Below, in pieces: positions 1 to 9,647 of a stretch of 64,000 nucleotides of DNA (positions are counted from its first letter, which is position 1; every line of letters starts with the position of its first letter). Source of the stretch: Aphanomyces cochlioides (Eukaryota > Oomycota > Saprolegniomycetes > Saprolegniales > Verrucalvaceae); the NCBI GenBank assembly GCA_019828595.1, contig JAHQRK010000006.1, forward strand, positions 868,001 to 932,000, written 5' to 3'. Position numbers and translations under genes: made by a program. The notes beneath the pieces are model-generated. The model was not told the origin of the DNA, ran no database searches, and worked only from the letters and a program-made list of their open reading frames with translations.

Positions 1-1
1 T

Positions 2-766
2 TTGCTCCCTCAAGACTCTAAGAATTCCATTCATGGCCGAAATGTGTTAGGAAAAACACAACTCGCCTACGCTTGTTGTCGATATATGCATCCCAGAGCA
101 TACTTTGCAGGTGGCATTCGAGTCATTCATGTGAACCAGTACATATCAAGAGAGTCAATACGCTCTGCCGACGCGGTTCAGCAAGCTGTGTGGAAATTGC
201 GGTCGGAAATTGATGATTTTGTCAAAAGAACAGAGACCAGCGCGTATGTCTTGCTGCCAAAACACGTCACCTCATGTATTTGTAGGAGCCAAGTGACAGG
301 TGGTACATTAAAGCGTGTGCTTGTGGTCTTGGACGAGTGCGACGCCCTCATATCAACTCCAACTGACCAAAATGTATTTTCCACAATGATCCACAACGTA
401 TTGACGAACTACTTTGCTCTCAAACTCATTATTACCGCTACAACCTACGTCGTGTCTGACCGGTTGCAAACGTACGGAGGAAGTCCATACGGCTTGGGAT
501 GCTTCGATCCCTACAGATCCGCTGACCTTTTGCGCCGTCACATCAGCCGCAAGATACGCTTGGCGGAAGTGCAATTGTCACCACTGGCCGCAAGAATCCA
601 GAGCCCCAATCCTCAAGAAAATCTGACGCGGGTCCTGGCAGCTCATCCACTCATCGAGCGAACTCGGGGCATCCCTAAAGCCATCGTAAGTTTGGCGTCA
701 CTCATCAACGCAACGCCAACGTCATCTCTGGATCAATTGGCTGCACAGAACTCAACCCTATTGTAA
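2..766 (+). CDS. STAND/NB-ARC-like P-loop ATPase, 3' part
   Basis: The reading frame enters from the left edge, so the start is missing; 254 codons to a TAA are visible. A Walker A (GRNVLGKT) lies near residue 12 of the visible part. A Walker B (LVVLDECDAL) lies near residue 107, a sensor-like LIITATT follows at about 140, and a GxP motif (TRGIPKAI) near 224. This order matches NB-ARC/STAND ATPases, which act as ligand-triggered switches and in animals and plants serve immunity and cell death. The sensor or repeat domain usually present in the family is not seen here and may lie upstream. The frame closes soon after the GxP motif, so the winged-helix region expected next is missing or lies in a further exon (see the open stretch at 850-1110). 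The domain call is firm; the function is unknown. Confidence 0.65.
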   Translation: MLPQDSKNSIHGRNVLGKTQLAYACCRYMHPRAYFAGGIRVIHVNQYISRESIRSADAVQQAVWKLRSEIDDFVKRTETSAYVLLPKHVTSCICRSQVTGGTLKRVLVVLDECDALISTPTDQNVFSTMIHNVLTNYFALKLIITATTYVVSDRLQTYGGSPYGLGCFDPYRSADLLRRHISRKIRLAEVQLSPLAARIQSPNPQENLTRVLAAHPLIERTRGIPKAIVSLASLINATPTSSLDQLAAQNSTLL

Positions 767-849
767 TGTATCTTGTCAAAATTACACGTATCTCCGGGAT
801 AAGCTTGCGCATCCTGGGAAGGGTTTCTGTCGGAAAAATCCAAGAATAA

Positions 850-1110
850 CACGCGGAGAGCGTCTGCGCTGAGGACGAACATACTGAAGGAAAAACACCA
901 TGGATCCTCGGGGAGGTTTTTCATCCACAAGGACATCGAACCAAGATTGTGCCTCTTGGATCGTCTGGCATGAGAATTACTTTGCATCAAAGTCTGGATC
1001 GCATCTTTTCATTAGGAGACTTCATCAAAAGTGGTAAGACGTTGACATCGCCATATTTCCAGTTGATTATTGTAACATGCTCATTACGCATGTACAAACT
1101 CTACGCATGA
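850..1110 (+). other. Open stretch after the STAND gene, possible last exon or remnant
   Basis: Between the STAND stop and the next gene there is a plus-strand frame of 86 codons opening after a TAA at 847-849 and closing with TGA at 1108-1110. Its composition looks protein-like (TPWILGEVFHPQGHR, then an IVPLGSSGMR segment). It could be a terminal exon of the STAND gene or decayed coding sequence. I found no clean splice pair that joins the two in frame, so this is only coding potential. Confidence 0.2.
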
Positions 1111-1158
1111 ATTCCTATGCGTACTCTGGATCTAGCCCACTTTTGATTTTGCGATCGC

Positions 1159-2278
1159 ATGTTGTGGCTTGCTCGAATTGCTGTTGCAGTGCTAGGAGTG
1201 GCCTCGAGTGTTTCCTCGGTGGATTTGTCGAAATGCTGGGCGACAACTGCGAATCCACCAACGCTGTCCAATGCCAACGAAGCCCTAGTCAATACAGCTT
1301 ACCGCGGCTTGTACGTTAGCTTGAACAAAAACCAAGCGCAACTCGAGCCTTACAACACACCAGCAGTCCTGCCTTCGACAGCACCTCCCACCTCGTCGAT
1401 CTTGTTTGCCACATCGATCTTGAACGACGCGGCTGGTCCACAAGCGCAGCTGAATCGTCAACGCCTCTTGCGATTCATTGTCTCTCATCAAATCAATGCT
1501 CTCTCGTTCTATGACCTCTATTCAGTGCTGGCCGATCGCAAGCTTACTGGTGCGATGCAAACTTTCATGGCGCAAGCAAGACAATGCGGAGTGACGTCGA
1601 TTTCGGCAATTGGTGGCAGCCAGGCGGAATTTGCCTCGATTGGGACGTACTTGTCCAATTCAACGCTCGCCCAGGCGCACAAGTTTGACATGCTCTTGAC
1701 GGAAATTGAGTACTGGAACGCTGGCTCTGGCTATTCCGTCGATTCATTTGCAACTCTTGCTCAAAAACATTCGCAGTGGCTCTGTCTCCATATCGCTCAT
1801 CAACCTGCCCATTGCCAGCTACCTCGGCTGGTTCATCGATCCAAATGGCAAAATGTCGGGAGAACAAGCGATCGCCAACGTGCTGATTCCTCTCTTGGAT
1901 CGCGTCTACTTGCACAGCTACTACGGCACCGATCCATCCCAGGCTTATGGATACACCACAACTCGCCTCACTGTCATCCAAAATGCTATGAACCCAAGCT
2001 TGAACCCGAACGTCAAATGCAAAAAGAGCTCTAAAACGGCTGGCTGCTCGGTGGAAATCGTGCCTATCTTTAGCGCCGAAGGCGTTGCGTACAAAGGCGC
2101 ATCCTTGCCATACCTTGGTGATTGGTTCCGATCCCGTGGCGTCGTTGCCCCTGCTGAAGCCGCGTTCTTGTCGTCGTATGCTCCAAGAGGAGTTCCTGCC
2201 TGGAATGCCGCCACCATGGTCTTCAAGGGCTTCCAGTACTTTGCCTACGAATTCCTCGGCTCTTACATGCCTCTCTGA
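1159..2278 (+). CDS. Secreted glycosidase-like protein, broken by one extra base
   Basis: The protein begins with a clear signal peptide (MLWLARIAVAVLGVASS) and would be about 372 aa. The body has short hydrophobic strands alternating with acidic motifs, such as FDMLLTEIEYWN near residue 180 and YLHSYYGTDPSQAYGY near 250, which recall TIM-barrel glycoside hydrolases of the GH18 type; I cannot name a family with confidence. The frame from 1159 runs to about 1767 and then continues cleanly in the next frame to a TGA at 2276-2278. The break falls in a run of five A at 1763-1767, and removing one A from the reading would join the halves. No GT-AG intron fits. This is either a sequencing/assembly error or a recent pseudogene. 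It lies upstream of a transporter on the same strand. Confidence 0.6.
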
Positions 2279-2466
2279 ACGTCATGAAACCAAGGTCGTT
2301 GGTTCGTCAATGGCACATTGATTGGCTGTCGTCGGTTCGTTTCTTGATTAATGTATGGTGGTCAATTATTCATTTAAAGAGGATATAGCACATTAATGTT
2401 ATTTGATTTCTATACAATAATATATTAATTTTATAGAGGTATTAGATTATATAGTACATTTGGTCA

Positions 2467-3933
2467 TTGCGACGTCAAAAGAGCATGCTGTCGGCAACGC
2501 AAGTAGTCGTCGTCCTCTGTGTGATCAACACGATCAACTTCATCTACTGCGTCATTATCCCGTCGGCGCCAGTGCAATTCCAGTCTTTTGTCCAAGATGC
2601 GCTGGGTGTGAGTGCCAATCGAACCAATGCCTACATGGGACTCGTCGAGTCGACCAACTTCACCAGCTATGCCGTCTCTCTCATTGTCTTTGGCTTTCTC
2701 TCCAAGAAGCAGCGGCCATTCCATCTCATCACGTGTGGTGTGGTCCTCTGGTCGATTGCAGCTTTTCTCTGTGGTTTCTCGTACTATGCATCGAGCTTTG
2801 CGATGGTGTTCGTCGGCAGAGGACTCAGTGGCATTGCAGAAGCGTCCTACAGCGCCATCTCGCCACCGTTCATTGAAAAGCATGCCCCAGAAACAAGCCG
2901 CAACTTTTGGACTGGAGCATACTACGGCTGCATGTCCCTCGGCACTGGCATCGGCTACATCTATGGCTCTCGCGTGGCAGCTTCGCTGGGCTGGAATTGG
3001 TCGTTCCTCATTGCTGGCATTGCCATGGCTCCACTCCTATGCGTCACATTATTTGCCATTCCCGATCAATTCAATCGTCCATTCCATGAAAACTCCCCCG
3101 CGCCGTCGGACAAGGCTGCATCGGATGCGACTGAGAGCTTTGTCTGGACGGACTTGGTTTGTATCCTCAAGTCGCCGATGTTCATAACGTCGACCCTCGG
3201 TCTGGCCGCCCACACCTTCTTCCTCGAAGGCTTGTCCGTCTTTGGCCCTGCTATCCTCATCGGCCGCCAAGTTTTCCCGACTGCATGGGTCGCTCCACTC
3301 TTTGGAGCTGCTGTTGTCGTCGGTGGCATCCTTGGTGGTGCGATTGGAGGCTATGCCATGGATGCTGCGTGTTCTGGGCGTGAAAACGACCAGCCATTGC
3401 GTCTTCGCACGGCCTGTCGACAGCGCTTTGCCTTCATCCTTGCATCCATGCCTCTCGGTATTGGCGCTGTCTTTGCCATTCACAATCAATTGATCTTTCT
3501 GCCGCTCTTTGTCCTCACCGTCATCTGTCTCTATGCTACACTCGGTACCACGACGACAACCATCCTGCTCTCCGTCCCAGAATCACGCCACGGCCTTGCG
3601 ACTGGTCTTAGCACAGCGTTGACTCAAGTCCTTGGCTCTGTGCCAGCGCCGTTGGCCATAGGAGTCGTCAAGGATTGGCTTTCACCAGGTTGCGGCGGGG
3701 CGCTCGATAGCTCTGTCGTGAGTGAAGAATGTGCTTCCGCAAAGAACCAAGAAGGGCTGCAGTGGACTCTGTTGCTCCTCGTCCTTTGGCTCAGTTGGGC
3801 ACTCCTGCTCTGGTCCATCTCGCTGTGGATCGCCGAACGAACGACTCGAACTGAAGCATCACCAAGGCAAGAGAAAGAGGCCGAGGCCAAGTCTTCCGCA
3901 ATACAAGGTCAAGATTCTGTCCAAGTGTTGTAA
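2467..3933 (+). CDS. Major facilitator transporter, Spinster-like
   Basis: An intronless 488-aa membrane protein with about twelve hydrophobic helices in two blocks separated by a polar loop near residues 205-230. After helix 4 it has GRGLSGIAEASYSAISPP, which resembles the RxxxGxGEASYxTIAP signature of Spinster proteins (lysophospholipid or sphingosine-1-phosphate exporters of the late endosome and plasma membrane). The start could be 2467 or the Met at 2485; the later one removes a short basic lead. The tail after the last helix is polar and rich in K/E. The lipid substrate is inferred from the family only. The 3' end lies about 40 bases from the convergent hydrolase gene. Confidence 0.75.
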   Translation: MRRQKSMLSATQVVVVLCVINTINFIYCVIIPSAPVQFQSFVQDALGVSANRTNAYMGLVESTNFTSYAVSLIVFGFLSKKQRPFHLITCGVVLWSIAAFLCGFSYYASSFAMVFVGRGLSGIAEASYSAISPPFIEKHAPETSRNFWTGAYYGCMSLGTGIGYIYGSRVAASLGWNWSFLIAGIAMAPLLCVTLFAIPDQFNRPFHENSPAPSDKAASDATESFVWTDLVCILKSPMFITSTLGLAAHTFFLEGLSVFGPAILIGRQVFPTAWVAPLFGAAVVVGGILGGAIGGYAMDAACSGRENDQPLRLRTACRQRFAFILASMPLGIGAVFAIHNQLIFLPLFVLTVICLYATLGTTTTTILLSVPESRHGLATGLSTALTQVLGSVPAPLAIGVVKDWLSPGCGGALDSSVVSEECASAKNQEGLQWTLLLLVLWLSWALLLWSISLWIAERTTRTEASPRQEKEAEAKSSAIQGQDSVQVL

Positions 3934-3970
3934 ATATGATAAAGAGTTCACTCGATCGAGTCTAATCCTC

Positions 3971-5026
3971 TCAGGAGGTTGTTTGCACGACTGCAGCCGA
4001 CGGCAATGCTTCGATGAATTCAAAGACTCGAGAGCCAACTTCAGCGTGGTGTTCCTGGTGGACAATGTGACCCGCATTCTCAATCACATGGACAGTCAAT
4101 TGAGCTGTTGTCATCTTCTTGCGCACAACCTACAATGCAGAGCATTAGCTTTTGACAAGACAGACTCGTAGGACGTACGTCCAAGCAAGACGGGTCCAAG
4201 ATCTTGTCGTGGTCGCCCCACATGACCAAACATGGCTTGTCTATCTTCTCTAAGCAAGAATCGAGTACGGTGAAGTCGAGCAAGATGTCACGCATAAGCT
4301 CTTCAAGCACTTGCCGCCGCCGGTCCTACACGCCAAATCATGCTCTGAACATTACCGCGGATGATAGGAGACGTACCGCTTCTTGAGCGACGAAGTTACT
4401 CACGAATCGAGGTAGTTTTCGCTCTTTGAAGCTCATGTACGTTTGAAGACGGTCGAAATCTTCGGGTTTTTCAATGCGCATGTAGTTGGCGCCAGTGTCT
4501 TCATAGATTTGAAACATTGGGCTCTTGGTTGGCATTGTGACCCCCGCGGGACATATCAGCGTGACGGATACAAGCATGTCGGAATGTCGTGCTGCAAAGA
4601 CACCACTGACCATGCCTCCCATACTACATCCCATGATATGAACCTTCGCGGTCGGGCCGAGCAAATGCACAAGGAACGCATGGAGACGATCTGCTTGTTC
4701 TTCAGCTCGGTAGCTGTGCAAAGTACACGACGTGTCTCCATGACCTGGCAAATCTGGCATAATCACGCGGTACTTGTGCAGGAGAGGTCTTGCAGCTCGC
4801 AGCATCGATTCTTTCACGCTCGAAAAACCGTGGAGCACAACAACAACGGGTTTGTCCGTCTCGAGATCGTTGTCCAAGTACGACCAGGTCATTTCGCCCA
4901 CAGTTGCTTCTTCTCTCTTCATTCCAAGCAACCATCGTACCGTTGCAAAGCTAATAGAGACCAGGAAGCGTTAAACATGCAGAGGGGCACAGCGGCGACG
5001 TACAACGATGTAATGAGGAACCGCAT
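3971..5026 (-). CDS. ABHD6-like alpha/beta hydrolase, copy 1
   Basis: Four exons on the minus strand (5026-5004, 4950-4377, 4325-4179, 4129-3971) give a 300-aa protein with every frame closing. A short hydrophobic N-terminus comes first. The oxyanion strand VVVVLHGFSS lies near 40, the nucleophile elbow GCSMGG near 110, the acid in WGDHDKILDP near 235 and the catalytic His in ENAGHIVHQE near 272. This is the layout of monoacylglycerol-lipase-like ABHD6 hydrolases, usually attached to membranes. The tiny first exon of 23 bases was chosen because it supplies an ATG and a 53-base GT-AG intron in the right phase, and because the neighbouring paralogue is similar upstream of the first in-frame ATG of exon 2. 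Introns 2 and 3 sit at the same codons as in that paralogue. Confidence 0.75.
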
Positions 5027-5419
5027 GGTCGTCGACGTTTTACCCACTGAGCAAATTGGAAAATGACCAAAACAGCAAAAAAATTAAAAAATATGCAAGA
5101 AAAATTCAAATTATTTTGTGATTGCTTTAAAATTCAGTGTAACAATCACGCGACGGTTTCAAGGCCGAGAAGGTTCGCCAGACGACTTCGTCCGACTTCC
5201 TGCCTCGTGTAGCTTCCTGCCGCGGCTGTTCTATCGCGTCTGTAGCTTGTATTTATGCCCATTTAGACTTTGAGAGAGCGCTGGCATGAGCTCTCGTCGT
5301 TGGAAAGCTAGAGCGTGTCGAGCTGGAGCGGTTTCACAATCTACTTGACACCCAAGAGCGTTACATGGTCGAGCAGTGGAAGTTGGGATGCCACGGAACT
5401 TTCTACTCGCTCTTGATGG
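5027..5419. other. Spacer between the tandem hydrolases
   Basis: About 390 bases, AT-rich near the 5' end of copy 1. I see no gene, RNA or repeat in it. Confidence 0.4.
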
Positions 5420-6402
5420 TTAACTTTGTATTGTTTTAGCTACAGAGGGACGCTGAGACTGCAGAAAGTCGAGGATATAAGCGCCGACTTGAGCATGTTG
5501 CTCTTGGTGAACGATATGGCCGGCGTTTTCAACCACGTGGATCGTCAATTGCGACTTGACTTTCTCCCGCACGACCTAGAGACGACAGTGAGTGTGATCG
5601 CGGCAGCATGGACCAACCTGTAAGCACGACGGGTCGAGGATTTTGTCGTGGTCGCCCCAAAGCACCAGGCATGGCACGTGGAATTTCTCCAAGCAGCCAT
5701 CGAGGACGTTAAAGTCGAGCCAGATATCCCGCATGAGCTCTTCTAACACTTGCCGCCGCCGATCCTACGCACACCTTAAAGCTCGCCGCTATTGCAGAAT
5801 GGCCGTACCGATTCGTGCAGAATAAAGTTAATGAGAAAGCCAGGAAGCTGTCGCTGCTGAAAGCTCGTGTACTGTTGAAGGCGGTCAATGTCTTCAGCCT
5901 TTTCAATGCGCATGTAGTTGACGCCAGTCTCTTCATAGATTTGATAGACAGGACTCTTCGTCGGCATCGTAATGCCCGCTGGACAGACGAGCGAGGTGGA
6001 TGCAATCATGTCTGGGTATCTCGCTGCAAAGACGCCGCCGACCATGCCGCCCATGCTACACCCCACGAGGTGAATCTTTGCTTTCGGACCAAGCACATCG
6101 ACGAGGAAAGCGTACAAGCGATCGGCTTGTTCTTCCGCGCGATAGCTGCCCAGCATGTCGGTTGTTCCTCCATGTCCTGGTAAATCTGGCATCAGGACTC
6201 GGAAATGCTCCAGCAGCGGCCACGTGACTCTCAGCATCGACTCTTTCACGCTCGAGAAACCATGCAGGATGACGACGACAGGTTGATCCGACTCGCGCTG
6301 GTTATCCAAGTAGAGCCACGTGAGGTCGCCGACGACTTTTTCATCGCGGTGGAGGTCAACCCACCATCGAAAGACCGCCAGCCTAACAAGATGCCATTCC
6401 AT
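5420..6402 (-). CDS. ABHD6-like alpha/beta hydrolase, copy 2
   Basis: Three exons (6402-5809, 5764-5618, 5575-5420) give 298 aa. The protein is closely similar to copy 1: VVVILHGFSSVKESML, nucleophile GCSMGGM, acid WGDHDKILDP, His ENAGHIVHQE. Exon 2 is 147 bases in both genes and the introns (44 and 42 bases) are at the same codons, so this is a tandem gene duplication. The start at 6402 matches the N-terminus of copy 1; an ATG 16 codons upstream at 6450 is the alternative. A likely serine lipase/esterase acting on monoacylglycerol-type lipids at a membrane; the substrate is inferred. Confidence 0.75.
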
Positions 6403-6595
6403 GAGTCGATCAGCATGCCGAGGAATGCTTACACTGGTTCCAAGAGCCATCGCACGGGATGCGTCATGCCACCGAGGAAATGGAAAATGCTATGGTCTTT
6501 CGTTTCCACGTTGAAACTGTCAATCAAAAGATTAGTCGTCGCCGCCTTCACTCGTCTTCTTTTTTTCCGCCACTGAGTGCCATCCTCGCAGATGA

Positions 6596-7320
6596 TTATG
6601 ACACAAAGCCAGTCGTCATCATGGAGCAGTAATGTTCTTCGTCCTGGATTTCTTGATTGCGAATTCCAGATCGTTGCACAGTACGAGCGACAGCCAGGCG
6701 GCGGTCACTGTAGGCGCTTTCACTCCGTAGCTCGAACACCTTGATGCAACGCACGTGGAGAAAGACGCAACGATCGCATCGGATCGTGTTATTCTTGCGA
6801 GTTGATGGAGGAAGAGAATGTTTCTGATGACGTCTTTGGACCGCGAAGGACTCTTTCAAGGACATACTGCTTGTCTGTCGTCGATGCGCTTGAGGAAAGG
6901 GCTTGAGGGTTTTTATCGCTTCATCGGAAGTGACAACAGGGCTGTATCGATGAGTTACAACAGTCGACGAGTGATATTCTCACCTTTGTTTCCATCAGGA
7001 TTCACTACTGCATGGCCACGCAGGCTCTAAAAGGCATTCGTTTCCCCGTGGAGAAGTCCCCAACTACTCATCTTCATGCGACTCTAACTAAAAGAGCTCC
7101 GAGGGTCTTCGTCGAGGACACAACATTCGTCGACTGCAATTCTCGCGCACGGGTTGCTCGTCAAACCATGAAAAATCGGCTCAAAGACCATAAAATCGCC
7201 TGGAAAGAGAGAGACCGTCATCGTAGTAAATGCAGAAATGTCAATAGAGCCCATAGCTTGGAGTAGCGGCAAGAAACGCCGCTAGGATTTCTTTCACGGA
7301 GCGTTGGATCTCAGAGTGGA
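6596..7320 (-). other. Possible unrecognised multi-exon gene
   Basis: Several minus-strand stretches look protein-coding: 7272-7087 (contains SLFPGDFMVFEPIFHG) and about 6945-6596, which ends in a TAA at 6596-6598 and contains VFELRSESAYSDRRLAVAR. Short possible exons lie between them around 6980-7050. I could not connect them in one frame with convincing splice sites, and no known domain is visible. It may be a gene with very short exons or a decayed one. Confidence 0.25.
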
Positions 7321-7442
7321 CATGACCGAGTTACACCGTTTGGACCATTTACTGTACTTCTGACCGCGAGTATACAAACTTGAAGATAAAAAAGTTTTCC
7401 ACGTTCGATAAAGTCCGAAAGATTGTCCAAGTTCTCATAGCA

Positions 7443-9562
7443 ATGTGGACGCATCCGATCGCAGAGAGCGGCAATTCTGCAGGCTGCCGCGCCGCCCACT
7501 CGTGCGATTACATTGAAAAGGACGAAGCTTTATACCTCTTTGGAGGCTGGAGCGGAAAGAATGCACTCAACGACGTCTGGCGCTTCGATTTGACCACACT
7601 CGAGTGGCGACTCATCGATGTCGATGGCGTGCCGCCACGCGCGCGAAACAACCACGCTTCCGCCGTCGTGGATCGGAAAATATACATCCATGGAGGCCAT
7701 GATGGAAGCACGTGGCTCTCGGACTTTTATGTCTTTGACACGGAGACGTCAAGATGGTCGGAAGTGGTAAGTTGAACGAAAGAATTCTGTCGCGATTCAT
7801 CTTCTTCATTGCGGTAGACAACGTCTGGCATCGGTCCAAGCGCTCGTGCATGTCATACCATGTCCAAAGTCGGTGGGAAGCTTTATGTATTTGGCGGATA
7901 CGATGGCGTGCATTGCTTCAACGACGTTGATATTCTCGATCTCGGTACGGCCACCTCGTTTTGCTCGTGATTTCATCCTTGCGATAGACACATTCACATG
8001 GATTCATCCAATAGTCCATGGGTATCACCCTGCACCACGGAATGCTCATACCATGTCCATTGTCGGCACGTCGCTCTACATGTTTGGTGGTCATTCTGGT
8101 GCCAAGCATCTTCGTGATTTATACGAATTCCAAACTGGTACCGCTCGCTCTTGCTTGCCCCCCTAGACTGACTGCCATCGTCTTGTAGAAACTCTCACGT
8201 GGACACATCTTGCCTCCGTGAGCGGACTCTTTCCACCAGGGCTTCGTGGTCACACTGCGAGCGTGAAGCAGCCAAAGATTTACTTTTTTGGTGGCTACGA
8301 CGGGCGCGGCCGGTCCAACGAGCTCTACATCCTCAATACCAGTACGATTCCCTTGAGCTAGAAATCATGCTGACTTTGCTGCGCAGGGGAAATGCGCTGG
8401 GAACGATCTCCGGACGCATTAGCACACCAGGCGCCGTCCGGACGACAGCGTCATAGCGCTTGCTTGGTTCGCTCCAAGGTAAACCAACGTGTTTCTCCAA
8501 GATGTTTCCTGGCGTCGTAGATTTACGTCATCGGCGGCTTTGATGGCTTTAAATGGCTCGACGACACGCACGTCTTAGACATTTGCCGCATCGAAGAGCA
8601 GGCGATCAAACAAACAACACAGAGCCATTTGGTGGCGCATTTTAGAGAGTTGCTGCTTCAGCAAGACGCGACGTACAGCGATGTGACCTTTATGGTCCAG
8701 AATCGGCCGATCGTCGCGCACAAAGCAATCGTCGCGGCACAGTCCGTCCATTTCCGACGCATGTTTTCAAGTGGTATGCTTGAATCGCGTCAGCCTACGA
8801 TCGCGATTGCCGACTGGAGCTACAGCGCCTTCTTTCACATGCTGGTAAGCTCCTCGTGCCATGATGGAGATAGTTATTTTCATTATGAAGGAATTCCTGT
8901 ACACTGGAAGCGTCGCTGAGATGAGCACTGAAAGCGCGATGGAATTACTTGGCCTTGCCGATCATTACGCTCTTCAGGTTGCATGATCAAAGAGCTTGCA
9001 CGACTCAAACTTGATGCGTAGGAGCTCTCCACGCTCTGTGAAAACTATTTGATGCATGAACTGGAGAGCGAAAATGTCTGCCACGTCCTCATTGCTGCAA
9101 ATCATTTCCAGGTAGCGTCGCTCAAGGAGGCGAGTGACGGCATCGTTGCATTGTAGTCCGAGAATTTAAAAGCGAGCTGCATGCAGTACCTCCAAGCGCA
9201 TTTCCACCAAGTCGTGTCGACGCGGGGTTTTGAAGAATTGGGGGAATACCCGGCGCTGCTCCTCGATGTCACTCGTGCGTCCATGTCGACTCAAAAACAC
9301 AAGCCGTAAGCGTGAAAATACAATCCATGTACATATAAAGGAGCGTTGCGATAGCGCCCAAGCCATCGACTCGAGTGGCTCGTTTGTCTCGTACGCTTGG
9401 TCGAGCGTCTCGCAGCTTCTCAACCACTTCGTTCGCCCTGGAAATGGCATTCCGATGCAGGAAGAAGAGGAAGGCGACGACGACGACGACGAAGAAGCAG
9501 CAGACGCTCGATCCACTGACGAACAAAGCCACGACGATGGAAGCATCTACACCAGCTTTTAA
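7443..9562 (+). CDS. Kelch-BTB-BACK protein (LZTR1/KBTBD-like)
   Basis: Ten exons (7443-7766, 7818-7944, 7988-8137, 8189-8341, 8387-8478, 8521-8844, 8891-8977, 9022-9111, 9157-9305, 9355-9562) join in frame to 567 aa. The first half is a kelch propeller with repeated LYLFGGW, IYIHGGH, LYVFGGY, LYMFGGH, IYFFGGY and IYVIGGF blades. A BTB domain follows (SDVTFMVQNRPIVAHKAIV near residue 330), then a BACK region (ENYLMHELESENVC). The tail is acidic (EEEEGDDDDDEEAAD). Such proteins are substrate adaptors for cullin-3 ubiquitin ligases. Kelch blades before the BTB, rather than after it, is the LZTR1-type order. Several introns fall at or near blade boundaries. The start is the first ATG before the first blade. 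Confidence 0.85.
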
Positions 9563-9647
9563 AGTCTGGTATCGACACGTAGACTCCTTCAACATCTACG
9601 TAGACTTTTCAAGATAAATTGTTTCTTCTAGACATTAAAGAGCACTC

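Noticed and set aside
1763..1767. Programmed ribosomal frameshift
   Set aside because: There is no slippery heptamer with a following stem, and the family is not known for it. A one-base error in an A run is simpler.
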